64,000 nt of DNA, taken from contig NZ_ML769312.1 of assembly GCF_009720365.1 (NCBI RefSeq), positions 558,001 through 622,000 on the forward strand, read 5' to 3'. Both the position numbers and the translations under genes were made by a program. The stretch is from Catellatospora paridis (GTDB taxonomy: Bacteria > Actinomycetota > Actinomycetes > Mycobacteriales > Micromonosporaceae). Shown one piece after another: positions 24,448 to 32,872 of this stretch. Positions within the stretch are counted from its first letter, which is position 1. Every line of letters starts with the position of its first letter. The notes beneath the pieces are model-generated. The model was not told where the DNA came from. It made no database searches and saw nothing but the letters and a program-made list of their open reading frames with translations.

Positions 24448-25338
24448 TCACCGGCCGGCGGCGTCGATCTCTCGGGCCAGGAACGCGAGGTATCTCTCCG
24501 GCGGCCGCAAGCCGCGGGACAGCATCCAGTGCAGCCTGCTCACGGCGGTCAGGACCAGCGTGAGCCGGTAGCCCCGCCGGACCGCGCCCGGATCGAGCCG
24601 GGACCCGGCAGCCGCGAGGTAGACCTCGACGAGGTTGCCGTCCAGGGTGCTCAGCGCGAGGTGGGCGACGTCGGCTCCCGCGGGGGCGACGCCCAGCGTG
24701 GCCCAGTCCAGCACGACGGTCAGGTCTGCGGCGGCGACGACCTGGTGGCGGTGGAAGTCACCGTGGCTGAGCACAGGCGGGACCGCCTCCAGCTCGGCGA
24801 GCAGCTCGCGCCGCCGTGACCAGATCGCGGCCGCCTGCGGCGGGGCGTCGACGGCCGTCCAGTCGAGCTCGCTCACCGCGATCCGCTGTGCCAGCTGGTG
24901 ACGGGCCAGCCAGGGCACGTCCGGTGGTGTGACGCCCGCCTGCCAGTCGGCCAGCCGACGGGCGGCCGTGCCGGGGTCCTCGCGCCGCCCGATGACATGC
25001 GCCAGGTAGACCGCGTCCTCGGTGACGCCGAGGCAGCGCGGCGCCGCGAGGCCCGGGCCGGTCGGCAGCAGCCCTGACGCGTAGGCGAGCGGTTCGCGGC
25101 GCCAGTACGCCCAGTGCCGTTCGTCGTGCGAGCCCGCCGCGTGGCGGCCCTCGGTCAGCGGCTGGAACTGCTTGCGTACCAGGGAGAACGAGCGCTCCTT
25201 GCGGCCGTGCCGCAGCGTGCCGGTCAACAGCGTGACCGCAGCCGTGGCCGCACCGTCACCGCCGAGCGGCCGGGCTTCGACGGTCAGCAGGGTTGCCGGT
25301 CCACCGGCCGCCTCGGCGAGCACGGCAGGAGGGATCAT
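24448..25338 (-). CDS. Aminoglycoside phosphotransferase-family kinase (APH fold)
   Basis: A 296-residue protein kinase-like enzyme. The catalytic loop VLSHGDFHRHQV (HGDFH at 192-196) and the metal-binding TVVLDWATLG (Asp211) are as in APH/choline kinases. The N-lobe is weakly conserved: no clear glycine loop, and a KQF Lys that may be the ATP-contacting residue. Such kinases phosphorylate small hydroxyl compounds, and an antibiotic need not be the substrate. The MFS transporter gene is divergent, with 99 bases between starts. Confidence 0.83.
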   Translation of the reverse strand: MIPPAVLAEAAGGPATLLTVEARPLGGDGAATAAVTLLTGTLRHGRKERSFSLVRKQFQPLTEGRHAAGSHDERHWAYWRREPLAYASGLLPTGPGLAAPRCLGVTEDAVYLAHVIGRREDPGTAARRLADWQAGVTPPDVPWLARHQLAQRIAVSELDWTAVDAPPQAAAIWSRRRELLAELEAVPPVLSHGDFHRHQVVAAADLTVVLDWATLGVAPAGADVAHLALSTLDGNLVEVYLAAAGSRLDPGAVRRGYRLTLVLTAVSRLHWMLSRGLRPPERYLAFLAREIDAAGR

Positions 25339-25437
25339 TCCCGGCAACCTACCGGGTGAGGCGGTGCGGGCAATCGGATTGCGTGCGAGCAGGGCGTCCC
25401 GGCAGGGTGGACCCATGGTGATCCACAGGGGACCGCG

Positions 25438-26634
25438 GTGACGCCGCCCGTGCGCAGGCTGGGCCGGATCTACGCGACGCTGCGGGCCTGCGACGAGGGC
25501 GTGCTGTTCTTCCCGATGTACGCCCTGCTGATGGCCGACTCGGGCCTGTCCACCGCACAGTTGACTTCGCTGTTCGTGATCTGGAGCGGGGTCGCGTTCG
25601 CGCTGGAGGTGCCCTCGGGGGCATGGGCGGACACCTACTCCCGGCGCAGGTTGCTGGCCTGCGGCGCGCTCATGCGGGCGGTGGGGTTCGCCACCTGGTT
25701 CCTGTGGCCGACGTACGCCGGGTTCGCGGTCGGGTTCGTGCTGTGGGGCGTGCGCAGCGCGATCAGCTCCGGCACCAAGGAGGCGCTGCTCTTCGACGAG
25801 CTCGCGGCTGCGGGTGCGACAGACCGCTACACCGCGTTCGCAGGGCGGGCCGCGACCGTGGCCATGGTGTCGATGCTGGCCGCGAGCGCGCTGGCCTGGC
25901 CGGCGTACGCGCTGGGTGGTTATGGTCTGATCGCCGCGGGCAGTGTGCTGGCGTGCCTGGGCAGCGCCGCGGCGGCGCTGGCCATGCCCGAGCGGCCCCG
26001 GATGCGCCGCGAGCGGTCGACCGGCGGGCGGGCCTATCTGCGCAATCTCCGGGATGGCCTGGCCGAGGTGCGCAGCGACCGGCGGGTATGGCACGCGGTG
26101 CTGATCGCGGCGGCGGTGCCGAGCCTGAGCGCGCTCGACGAGTACGGGCCGCTGCTGGTCCGCGACCTTGGCGTGGCCACCGCCGGGGTGCCGCTGGTCA
26201 TCGCAGCGCTGATCGCGGCGATGGCGCTGGGCAGCGCGCTCGCCGAGCGCTGGCGCGCGACGCCCCTGGCGACCGGTTTGACGATCGCCGGGGCCGGGCT
26301 GGCACTGGCGATCGGTGCGCTGACCGGGGGAGTGGCCGGACTGGTGCCGATCGCGGTCTGCTTCGGACTGCTGCAGCTGACCCGGGTGCTGACCGAGGCC
26401 CGGCTGCAGCACACGATGAGCGGGCACACCCGGGCGACCGTGCTGTCCGTGTCGGGGTTCGGCGCGCAGCTGGGGGCGCTGGCCGTTTACGGATGCTTCG
26501 GGCTCGGCTCGCTGTGGCTGGGCATCGCGCCGCTCGCGGCCCTGTTCGCGGTGCCGATCGTCCTGGTCGGGCTGGCCGCGGTGCGTTGGCTGCCCGGCGG
26601 CCGGCCGCACCGGGTCGCCACCGAGGCGGCCTGA
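25438..26634 (+). CDS. MFS transporter
   Basis: A 398-residue membrane protein with about 12 helices. The loop 2-3 motif reads GAWADTYSRRRLLACGA, an MFS motif A variant (GxxxDxxxRR). The central cytoplasmic loop is RPRMRRERSTGGRAYLRNLRDGL. It belongs to the drug/metabolite exporter-like MFS branch; the cargo is unknown. The GTG start is followed directly by TPPVRRLGRIYATLRACDEG, ahead of helix 1. It is divergent from the APH-like kinase, a pairing often seen for resistance functions. Confidence 0.9.
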   Translation: MTPPVRRLGRIYATLRACDEGVLFFPMYALLMADSGLSTAQLTSLFVIWSGVAFALEVPSGAWADTYSRRRLLACGALMRAVGFATWFLWPTYAGFAVGFVLWGVRSAISSGTKEALLFDELAAAGATDRYTAFAGRAATVAMVSMLAASALAWPAYALGGYGLIAAGSVLACLGSAAAALAMPERPRMRRERSTGGRAYLRNLRDGLAEVRSDRRVWHAVLIAAAVPSLSALDEYGPLLVRDLGVATAGVPLVIAALIAAMALGSALAERWRATPLATGLTIAGAGLALAIGALTGGVAGLVPIAVCFGLLQLTRVLTEARLQHTMSGHTRATVLSVSGFGAQLGALAVYGCFGLGSLWLGIAPLAALFAVPIVLVGLAAVRWLPGGRPHRVATEAA

Positions 26635-26954
26635 ACGCGGGCGCGGTCGGCGACACTGCCATCAGCCGTGTCACCCGCCGGCCGAGTCGCAGACATTGAC
26701 GGGCGTTGCTTGTGCGCGTCCGAGCTGTCCTTTAAGCTCCGATCGGGAGCTTTCGCCACGCATCCTTGGGCGTGGCCGCCGGTCGCGTGCTGGGCATACG
26801 CGTTCCTCCACCGGCTGACCAGGCGGATCCGCGCACTCCTCGCCGACGCTTGACCGACCGGCGACGTGCGCCTTCGTCGCCGACCCCCGATCTCGGTCCA
26901 TGATGTCGCCGTGGCCTTCGCCCGCGATGTCCTGTTCATCAATGGAGACCCTTT
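26635..26954. other. 320-base intergenic region upstream of the CBM2 sugar dehydrogenase
   Basis: No convincing coding frame is present: a 61-codon frame at 26668 has no ribosome site. It contains the 19-bp hyphenated palindrome at 26734-26752 and presumably the promoter of the secreted dehydrogenase. The last 20 bases lack a strong Shine-Dalgarno sequence; GGAGAC lies 8 bases before the ATG. Confidence 0.6.
26734..26752. promoter_or_regulatory. Candidate operator upstream of the secreted sugar dehydrogenase
   Basis: AAGCTCC and GGAGCTT flank a 5-base centre (GATCG), about 200 bases before the start codon. LacI-family sugar regulators in actinobacteria bind similar hyphenated palindromes in front of cellulose and sugar genes, but this sequence is not an exact match to the CebR consensus as I know it. 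Confidence 0.4.
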
Positions 26955-28958
26955 ATGAGAACAACGAGACGTCGACTGGCGGTCCTGGTGACCGCCACCA
27001 CCGTCCTGGTCGCGGCCGGCGCCGTGACCGCCATCAGCGCGCAGGCGGCCGCGGGCTGCCGGGTGACCTACACGATCTCCAGTCAGTGGTCCGGCGGGTT
27101 CGGCGCCAACGTGAGCGTCACGAACCTCGGCGACCCGGTCAGCAGCTGGCAACTCGGCTGGACCTTCGCGGCCGGGCAGACCATCACCCAGCTGTGGAAC
27201 GGCACCCACACCCAGTCCGGCAGCCAGGTCACGGTGCGCAACGCCCCCTACAACGGGGCGCTGGCCACCAACGCGAGCACCGCCTTCGGCTTCAACGGCA
27301 GCTGGACCGGCAGCAACCCGGTCCCCACCGCCTTCACCATGAACGGCGTCGCCTGCACGGGCACGACCACGCCATCGCCGTCGTCGCCCGCACCCGGGGA
27401 CACCCAGCCGCCGACGGTGCCCGGCAATGCCCGCGTCAGCAACCTGACCTGCAATTCGGTCAACTTCGCCTGGAACGCCTCGACGGACAACGTCGGCGTC
27501 GCGTTCTACGACATCTATCACGACGGGCAGCAGATGACCTCGGTCAGCGGCGGCACGCTGTCAGCGAATCTGACCGTCGTGCCGGGCGCGACCTGGGGCC
27601 TGTACGTCAACGCGCGCGACGCCGCCGGCAACGTGTCCCAGGCCAGCTCGACGGTGACCATCACGCCGCCGCTGTGCCAGTCCGACACCACGCCGCCCAC
27701 GGCCGCGACCCAGCTCGCCGGGTCCGCTTCGGGCACCACGGTCACGCTGCAGTGGACGGCGGCGACCGACAACGTCGGCGTACGCGCCTACGACGTCTAC
27801 CGCGGCGGCGCGGTCGTCGGCACGGTCAGCGGCAACCCGCCTGCGACCACGTTCATCGACAGCGGGCTCGCCGCGAACACCAGCTACCAGTACCAGGTCA
27901 GGGCCCGCGACGCGGCGGGCAACACCGGTCCGCCGAGCAACACCGCCACGGTCGCCACGACCGGCGGCTGCACGGTCTGCACCGTCACCCAGGTGTCGAC
28001 CGACACCGACATCCCGTGGGGTCTGGCGACCCTGCCCGACGGCTCGATCGTGTACTCCCGCCGCGACGCCCACGACGTCATCCGGCTCAACCCGGCCACG
28101 GGCGCGAAGACGACCCTGGGCACCGTGCCCAGCGTGCAGAGCACCGAGGGCGAGGGCGGGCTGCTGGGCATCGCGGTCGCGCCGACGTACGCCACTGACA
28201 GGTGGCTGTACGTCATGCACACCTCGCCGACCGACAACCGTGTCGTGCGGATCCGGGTGGTCGACGACCGGCTCGACACCTCGACGCTCACCGTGCTGGT
28301 CAGCGGCCTGGCGCGCAACAAGTACCACGACGGCGGACGGCTGCGGTTCGGACCGGACGGCAAGCTCTACGCCTCGTCCGGCGACGCGCAGAACGGCTCC
28401 TGGGCGCAGGACCGCAACCGGCTCGAAGGCAAGATCCTGCGGCTCAACCCCGACGGCACCGTGCCCGCCGACAACCCGTTCGGCAACCTGGTCTGGAGCT
28501 ACGGGCACCGCAACCCGCAGGGCCTGGCGTTCGACTCCCAGGGCCGGCTGTGGGAGCAGGAGTTCGGCAACACGGTCATGGACGAGACGAACCTGATCGA
28601 GCGGGGCGGCAACTACGGCTGGCCCAACTGCGAGGGCACCACGGGCACCTGCGGCACGGCGGGGCTCATCGCGCCCAAGCGCACCTATCCGACCTCGGAA
28701 GGTTCCTGCAGCGGCATCGCCATCGTCCGTGACGCGCTGTACGTGGCCTGCCTGCGCGGCACGCGCCTGTACCGGGCGGTGATCAGCGGCACGAGCCTGA
28801 CCAACGTGCAGTCGTACTTCGTCGGCACGTATGGCCGGCTGCGCACCGTCGAGCCGTCGCCGAGCGGCGGCATCTGGCTGACCACCTCGAACACGGGCGA
28901 CAAGGACAGCGCGCCGAACAACAGCAACGAGCGCATCCTGCACGTCGCCCTCGGCTGA
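26955..28958 (+). CDS. Secreted CBM2-FN3-FN3-PQQ-dependent sugar dehydrogenase
   Basis: A 667-residue exported protein. The signal peptide (1 to about 32) has a TTRRRLAV start and ends at SAQA. A family 2 carbohydrate-binding module spans about 34-134, with Cys35 and Cys134 placed for its disulfide and aromatic residues Trp45, Trp66 and Trp81 for cellulose contact. A Ser/Pro/Thr linker is followed by two fibronectin type III domains (about 150-237 and 243-335). The glucose/sorbosone dehydrogenase beta-propeller runs to the C-terminus (IPWGLATLPDGS, GLLGIAVAP, HDGGRLRFGPDGKLYASSGD, YGHRNPQGLAFD). It would oxidise sugars at the surface of cellulose or chitin and could feed electrons to lytic polysaccharide monooxygenases. 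The PQQ link is family-based. Confidence 0.92.
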   Translation: MRTTRRRLAVLVTATTVLVAAGAVTAISAQAAAGCRVTYTISSQWSGGFGANVSVTNLGDPVSSWQLGWTFAAGQTITQLWNGTHTQSGSQVTVRNAPYNGALATNASTAFGFNGSWTGSNPVPTAFTMNGVACTGTTTPSPSSPAPGDTQPPTVPGNARVSNLTCNSVNFAWNASTDNVGVAFYDIYHDGQQMTSVSGGTLSANLTVVPGATWGLYVNARDAAGNVSQASSTVTITPPLCQSDTTPPTAATQLAGSASGTTVTLQWTAATDNVGVRAYDVYRGGAVVGTVSGNPPATTFIDSGLAANTSYQYQVRARDAAGNTGPPSNTATVATTGGCTVCTVTQVSTDTDIPWGLATLPDGSIVYSRRDAHDVIRLNPATGAKTTLGTVPSVQSTEGEGGLLGIAVAPTYATDRWLYVMHTSPTDNRVVRIRVVDDRLDTSTLTVLVSGLARNKYHDGGRLRFGPDGKLYASSGDAQNGSWAQDRNRLEGKILRLNPDGTVPADNPFGNLVWSYGHRNPQGLAFDSQGRLWEQEFGNTVMDETNLIERGGNYGWPNCEGTTGTCGTAGLIAPKRTYPTSEGSCSGIAIVRDALYVACLRGTRLYRAVISGTSLTNVQSYFVGTYGRLRTVEPSPSGGIWLTTSNTGDKDSAPNNSNERILHVALG

Positions 28959-28964
28959 GGCAGC

Positions 28965-28998
28965 CGCGCCGGGAGCGGGGAGTCCCGCTCCCGGCGCG
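28965..28998 (+). terminator. Intrinsic-type terminator after the sugar dehydrogenase
   Basis: Perfect 15-bp arms, CGCGCCGGGAGCGGG and CCCGCTCCCGGCGCG, around a GAGT tetraloop, starting 7 bases after the stop codon. Confidence 0.8.
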
Positions 28999-29105
28999 AA
29001 TCGTCTTGCAAGAGCTACTGATCATTCGCCGCTCGGTCATGCTCCGTCCGCCCTGGACCGCATAACATCTCCATTCATCGATGCCAATCGGATGAGGGAG
29101 CAACC

Positions 29106-30113
29106 ATGCTCGACAGGTTCAGGGTCACCGGGAGATCCCTGGTGGTGGCCGCGCTGGCGACCGCACTCACCGCGACCGGACTGATCGCGCCGGCACCGGC
29201 GGGCGCGGCGGTGACCCAGGCCCAGCTGGCGCTGCGCTGGGCGCCGATCCACTACCAGGACGTCGACGCCACCGGCAGCCACGCGCTGAGCGGCAGGTCG
29301 GACTACATCACGAAGGTCGACTTCGACGGCGACCTCAACGGCCGCAACAACTGGGACCGCACCGGCCAGGCCGGGGTGTCCCTGGCCGCGCACGCCTACT
29401 ACTCCGTCGTGGAGACCGGCACCCACTGGTACCTGACCTACCTGTTCTTCCACCCTCGTGACTGGACCGACCACCCGTTCTTCGAGACCGAGCACGAGAA
29501 CGACGGCGAGGGCGTGCTGCTGGTCGTCGAGCGCGACGGCTCCGACTACGGCGTGCTGCGCGCCGCGGTCACGGTGGCGCACGCCGACTTCTTCTCCTAC
29601 ACCCCGTCCGGCAGCACCTGGTCCAGCGGCCGGGAGAGCGTCGACGGCACCCTGCAGCTGCAGTCCTCGCCGCACGACGGCTTCCTGCACCCGGTCACCG
29701 CGCAGGAGGCCAAGGGCCACGGGCTCAAGGCGTATCCGCAGTACAACATCAACGGTGACGGTCTGGTGTACTACCCGTCGACCGTCGCCGAGACGCCGAG
29801 CAGCGGCGACGACCGCGACGTGCGCTACCAGCTGATCGACATCTTCGCGGCGGGTGGCCTGTGGGCGCAACGCGCCAACACCAGCCTGTTCGCGGGCGCG
29901 GGCACGTTCGCCGGGGACGACTCCGGTGACTGCGGCGCGGGCACCTACGACTGCACCACCAACTCGGCGAACGCGCCGTGGGGCTGGGACGACGGCAACG
30001 ACCTGCCCGGCCGCGGCCAGCTCGCCACCGACCCGGCGAAGGTCGCGGTGGAGTACTTCACCATCCCCGGCACCCTCTCCCGCACCTACACCGCCAACTC
30101 GTACCTGGGCTGA
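29106..30113 (+). CDS. Secreted protein of unknown function (Vps62/NPP1-like region)
   Basis: A 335-residue exported protein. The signal peptide (about 1-35, ending PAGAA) is followed by the segment WAPIHYQDVD and SDYITKVDFDGD, then FFHPRDWTDHPFFETEHENDGEG and VTVAHADFFSY. The acidic/His pattern EHENDGEG looks like a metal-binding site, and the overall plan resembles secreted Vps62-like or necrosis-inducing-like proteins. I know no proven activity for this bacterial group. GGGAG precedes the ATG. A bidirectional hairpin follows the stop. Confidence 0.75.
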   Translation: MLDRFRVTGRSLVVAALATALTATGLIAPAPAGAAVTQAQLALRWAPIHYQDVDATGSHALSGRSDYITKVDFDGDLNGRNNWDRTGQAGVSLAAHAYYSVVETGTHWYLTYLFFHPRDWTDHPFFETEHENDGEGVLLVVERDGSDYGVLRAAVTVAHADFFSYTPSGSTWSSGRESVDGTLQLQSSPHDGFLHPVTAQEAKGHGLKAYPQYNINGDGLVYYPSTVAETPSSGDDRDVRYQLIDIFAAGGLWAQRANTSLFAGAGTFAGDDSGDCGAGTYDCTTNSANAPWGWDDGNDLPGRGQLATDPAKVAVEYFTIPGTLSRTYTANSYLG

Positions 30114-30117
30114 GCGA

Positions 30118-30167
30118 AAGGAAGGGCACCTTCACATCGCCATGCGTTGTAGAAGGTGCCCTTCCTT
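30118..30167. terminator. Bidirectional terminator between convergent genes
   Basis: Perfect 16-bp arms, AAGGAAGGGCACCTTC and GAAGGTGCCCTTCCTT, with an 18-base loop. The hairpin begins 5 bases after the secreted-protein stop, and its last base is the first base of the regulator's stop codon on the other strand. Confidence 0.85.
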
Positions 30168-31081
30168 CACTTCGGCAGGATGCCGTGCAGGAAGCGGGGG
30201 AGGCCGTAGTCGAAGACGGCGTCCAGGCCGAGCTCGAAGTCGGGGATCGCAGCGATCCGGGCGACCGTCGGAAAGCGGCCGGAGCCCAGCAGGTCGTCGA
30301 AGGCCTGGCCCTGCCGCTCCATCCACTCGTCGCTGGACATGCCGGTGTGCTGGGCGGCCTGCGCCTCGGTCGCGAAGCCCATCGCGAGACCGCGGACGAA
30401 GGCGAAGACGGCCAGGTGAATGTGCATCATCTCGGTGATCGACAGCCCGAGCGGGTCCAGCGCGGCCAGCGCGAACTCGGTGTACTTGATGCCGTGCGGC
30501 GCGAACTCCGGCCGGGTGATCGACATCGCCGGGGCGAGCCAGTGGTGCCGGCGGAAGATGCCCCACAGCTGTCGGCTGACCAGCGTGAGCTGAGCGTGGA
30601 CCCCCTTCGGCGGCACGGCGGGCAGCGGCGCCTCCGCGAACGCGGCGTCGATCATCAGCCGGACCAGGTCGTCCTTGCCGCGTACGAAGCGGTAGAGGCT
30701 CATCGTGGCCAGCCCGAACTCGGTGGCCAGCCGGCGCATGGACACCGCCTCCAGGCCCTCGGCGTCGGCGAGCGCCATCGCGTGGCGCACCATCTGCTTG
30801 CGGGTCGGCTCGGCGGCGGCCGGGCGTGGTCGCCGTTCGCGCCGGGCGGGTTCGGCGGGCTCGGTGCGGTCGGTCACCACGGTGCCGACCCCGCGCACCG
30901 CCTCGACCAGCCCTTCGGCGCGCAGTGCGGCCAGCACTTTCGTCGCGGTGGCGATCGCCACGCCCCATTCGGCGGTGATCTGCCGGGCCGAGGGCACCCG
31001 GTCGCCGGGGCGCAGCTGCCCGCCGTCGATCTGTGCCCGGATCTGCCCGACGATCTGCCGGAACGGCGCCTCAGTGCTCAC
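30167..31081 (-). CDS. Fused GntR-TetR double-HTH transcriptional regulator
   Basis: A 304-residue regulator with two DNA-binding modules in one chain. An N-terminal GntR winged helix spans about residues 3-75 (PFRQIVGQIRAQIDGGQLRPGDRVPSARQITAEWGV, GLVEAVRGVGTVV). After an Arg/Pro/Ala linker comes a TetR HTH (about 95-140: MVRHAMALADAEGLEAVSMRRLATEFGLATMSLYRFVRGKDDL) and a tetracycline-repressor-type C-terminal ligand domain. I chose the GTG at 31081 because the region just upstream is the operator palindrome. The longer frame to 31129 would translate the operator. It is divergent from a TetX-like flavin monooxygenase, its likely target. Confidence 0.9.
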   Translation of the reverse strand: MSTEAPFRQIVGQIRAQIDGGQLRPGDRVPSARQITAEWGVAIATATKVLAALRAEGLVEAVRGVGTVVTDRTEPAEPARRERRPRPAAAEPTRKQMVRHAMALADAEGLEAVSMRRLATEFGLATMSLYRFVRGKDDLVRLMIDAAFAEAPLPAVPPKGVHAQLTLVSRQLWGIFRRHHWLAPAMSITRPEFAPHGIKYTEFALAALDPLGLSITEMMHIHLAVFAFVRGLAMGFATEAQAAQHTGMSSDEWMERQGQAFDDLLGSGRFPTVARIAAIPDFELGLDAVFDYGLPRFLHGILPK

Positions 31082-31083
31082 GC

Positions 31084-31163
31084 GTACTAGTACACCAGAT
31101 CCGTCCGCCGGTGCGCTCACCGCGCCCACCTCGGTCGGTGTACTAGCTGGCGTACTAGTACAC
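31084..31163. promoter_or_regulatory. Repeated GTACTAG operators between the GntR-TetR regulator and the monooxygenase
   Basis: A perfect 10-bp palindrome, GTACTAGTAC, lies at 31084-31093, directly before the regulator start. A second identical palindrome is at 31152-31161, nested in the inverted repeat GTGTACTAG (31138-31146) / CTAGTACAC (31155-31163). A weaker GTACAGCGTAC lies at 31220-31230. The placement would repress the regulator and the divergent monooxygenase together. Confidence 0.8.
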
Positions 31164-31251
31164 GTAAAGCCTTGTTGCAGCTCAAAGCGTCGCCTCCTTA
31201 CGGTGTTCTCAGTGACGCGGTACAGCGTACACAGAGACTGGGGAGAGAACG

Positions 31252-32442
31252 ATGAAGAAGAACACCGTACTGATCTCGGGTGCCAGCATCGCCGGACCGG
31301 CGCTGGCGTACTGGCTGCACCGGCGCGGCTTCGCGGTGACCGTGGTGGAACGCGCGCCCGGCATCCGGCCCGGCGGGCACGCCGTCGACATCCGCGGTGT
31401 CGCCAAGGACGTCTGCGCGCAGATGGGCATCATGCCGCAGATCACCCGCGACCGGGTGCACGAGGAGGGCTTCGCCTGGGTCGACGCGAGCGGCCGGCGC
31501 ACCTCGGAGATGCCCGCGACGCTCGCGGGCGGCGAGGGCATCGTCGCCGAGTACGAGATCCTGCGCGGCGACCTCGCCGACATCCTGCACGACCTCACCC
31601 GCGGCGACGTCGAATACCGCTTCGGCGACCGGATAACCGCGCTGGCCGACGGTGCCGACGGGGTGAAGGTCGAGTTCCGCAGCGGCCGCACCGAGGTCTA
31701 CGACCTGGTCGTCGGCGCCGACGGGGTGCACTCCGGGGTGCGGGCGCTGGCCTTCGGCCCGGAGGAGCGGTTCATCAAGCAGCTGGGCGCGTACACGGCG
31801 TACTTCACCATGCCCGCGCAGACCGACCTCGACCCGCACTGGTTCCTCATGCACGGCGTGCCCGGCGGCCGCTGCGCCGGCATCCGGCCCGAGAACGACC
31901 GCACCGCCAAGGCCATGCTGACCTTCCGCGCGGAGGGCCGCGTGGTCGACCCGCGCGACGTCGAGGCGCAGAAGCGCCTGCTGGCGCAGGTGTACGCGGG
32001 CGACGGCTGGCGCGTGCCGGCCATGCTCGACGCGATGTGGGACGCCCCCGACTTCTACTTCGACGTCGTCGGCCAGGTCCACATGCCGCACTGGACCAGC
32101 GGCCGGGTCGCGCTGCTCGGCGACGCGGGCTACTGCGCCTCGCCGATCAGCGGCCTGGGCACGAGCCTGTCCCTGGTCGGCGCGTACGTGCTCGCCGGTG
32201 AGCTGGCCGCGGCCGGCGGCGACCACGCGACCGCGTACGCCGCGTACGAGGAGCAGCTGCGCGGGTACGTGACGCAGTGCCAGAAGCTGCCGCCCGGCGG
32301 GGTCAACGGCATGCTCCCGATGTCGTCGGCCGCGATCCGGCTGCGCGACGTCAGCACCCGGGTGATGACCCGCCGCCCGTTCTCCCGCCTGCTGCAGATC
32401 CAGGCCGGCAAGGCCGACGCGATCACGCTCAAGTCCTACTGA
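31252..32442 (+). CDS. FAD-dependent class A monooxygenase (TetX/PHBH-like)
   Basis: A 396-residue flavoprotein hydroxylase. The Rossmann start VLISGASIAGPALAYWLHRRG (GASIAG at 10-15) is followed by VVGADGVHSGVR (the DG motif) and VALLGDAGYCASPISGLGTSLSLVGAYVLAGEL (the GD motif). It uses NAD(P)H and oxygen to hydroxylate an aromatic or polyketide-like compound; the TetX-like branch includes antibiotic-inactivating members. GGGGAGAG lies 5 bases before the ATG. The divergent GntR-TetR regulator and shared operators suggest substrate-induced expression. Confidence 0.92.
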   Translation: MKKNTVLISGASIAGPALAYWLHRRGFAVTVVERAPGIRPGGHAVDIRGVAKDVCAQMGIMPQITRDRVHEEGFAWVDASGRRTSEMPATLAGGEGIVAEYEILRGDLADILHDLTRGDVEYRFGDRITALADGADGVKVEFRSGRTEVYDLVVGADGVHSGVRALAFGPEERFIKQLGAYTAYFTMPAQTDLDPHWFLMHGVPGGRCAGIRPENDRTAKAMLTFRAEGRVVDPRDVEAQKRLLAQVYAGDGWRVPAMLDAMWDAPDFYFDVVGQVHMPHWTSGRVALLGDAGYCASPISGLGTSLSLVGAYVLAGELAAAGGDHATAYAAYEEQLRGYVTQCQKLPPGGVNGMLPMSSAAIRLRDVSTRVMTRRPFSRLLQIQAGKADAITLKSY

Positions 32443-32445
32443 GAA

Positions 32446-32487
32446 CCGCCGTCCTGGCAGCCGCCTGCACGGCTGCCGGGACGGCGG
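32446..32487 (+). terminator. Terminator after the flavin monooxygenase
   Basis: 18-bp arms (CCGCCGTCCTGGCAGCCG and CGGCTGCCGGGACGGCGG) pair with one G-T wobble around the 6-base loop CCTGCA, starting 3 bases after the stop codon. Confidence 0.8.
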
Positions 32488-32518
32488 CGTTCGATGACGG
32501 CACGGCCCCCGGCTCCGG

Positions 32519-32752
32519 TCAGCGCGGCTCTCCGCCGGAGACGCTGCCCCGCGGTCTGCCGGGTGCCCCCCGGCGGGACCCGATCGCCTGCTGCAGGTCC
32601 GTCAGCTGGCAGGACAACCGGACGATCTCCGCGATGAGGCGCCGGCCCCGCTGGTGCAGCGCGGCGAAGTCGCCGTCGAAGTCGCCGCGGGTCGGGGTCG
32701 CGCCGGCCCGCCGTGCCATGTCGTTCCCGATCGGCTTGTCGGCCCAGCTCAT
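32519..32752 (-). CDS. Small hypothetical protein
   Basis: A 77-residue basic protein without membrane segments. A central helix (FAALHQRGRRLIAEIVRLSCQLTDLQQAI) could form a short coiled coil. The C-terminus is Arg/Gly/Pro-rich and probably disordered. A strong GGAGAGGAG site precedes the ATG, which supports it as a real gene. I do not recognise the family. Confidence 0.65.
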   Translation of the reverse strand: MSWADKPIGNDMARRAGATPTRGDFDGDFAALHQRGRRLIAEIVRLSCQLTDLQQAIGSRRGAPGRPRGSVSGGEPR

Positions 32753-32872
32753 CTCGCGCTCCTCTCCATCGGATCGACCTACCCCGTCCCGCCCGTCCGA
32801 AACGACCTGTTTCAGTGCGGAAGGCGAAACTCTGCGTGACGCCGATGCCGGCCTGGCGGGAGTGCGGCCCGG

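Noticed and set aside
26668-26853. 61-codon frame in the intergenic region before the sugar dehydrogenase
   Set aside because: No ribosome site, no recognisable feature, and it overlaps the candidate operator.
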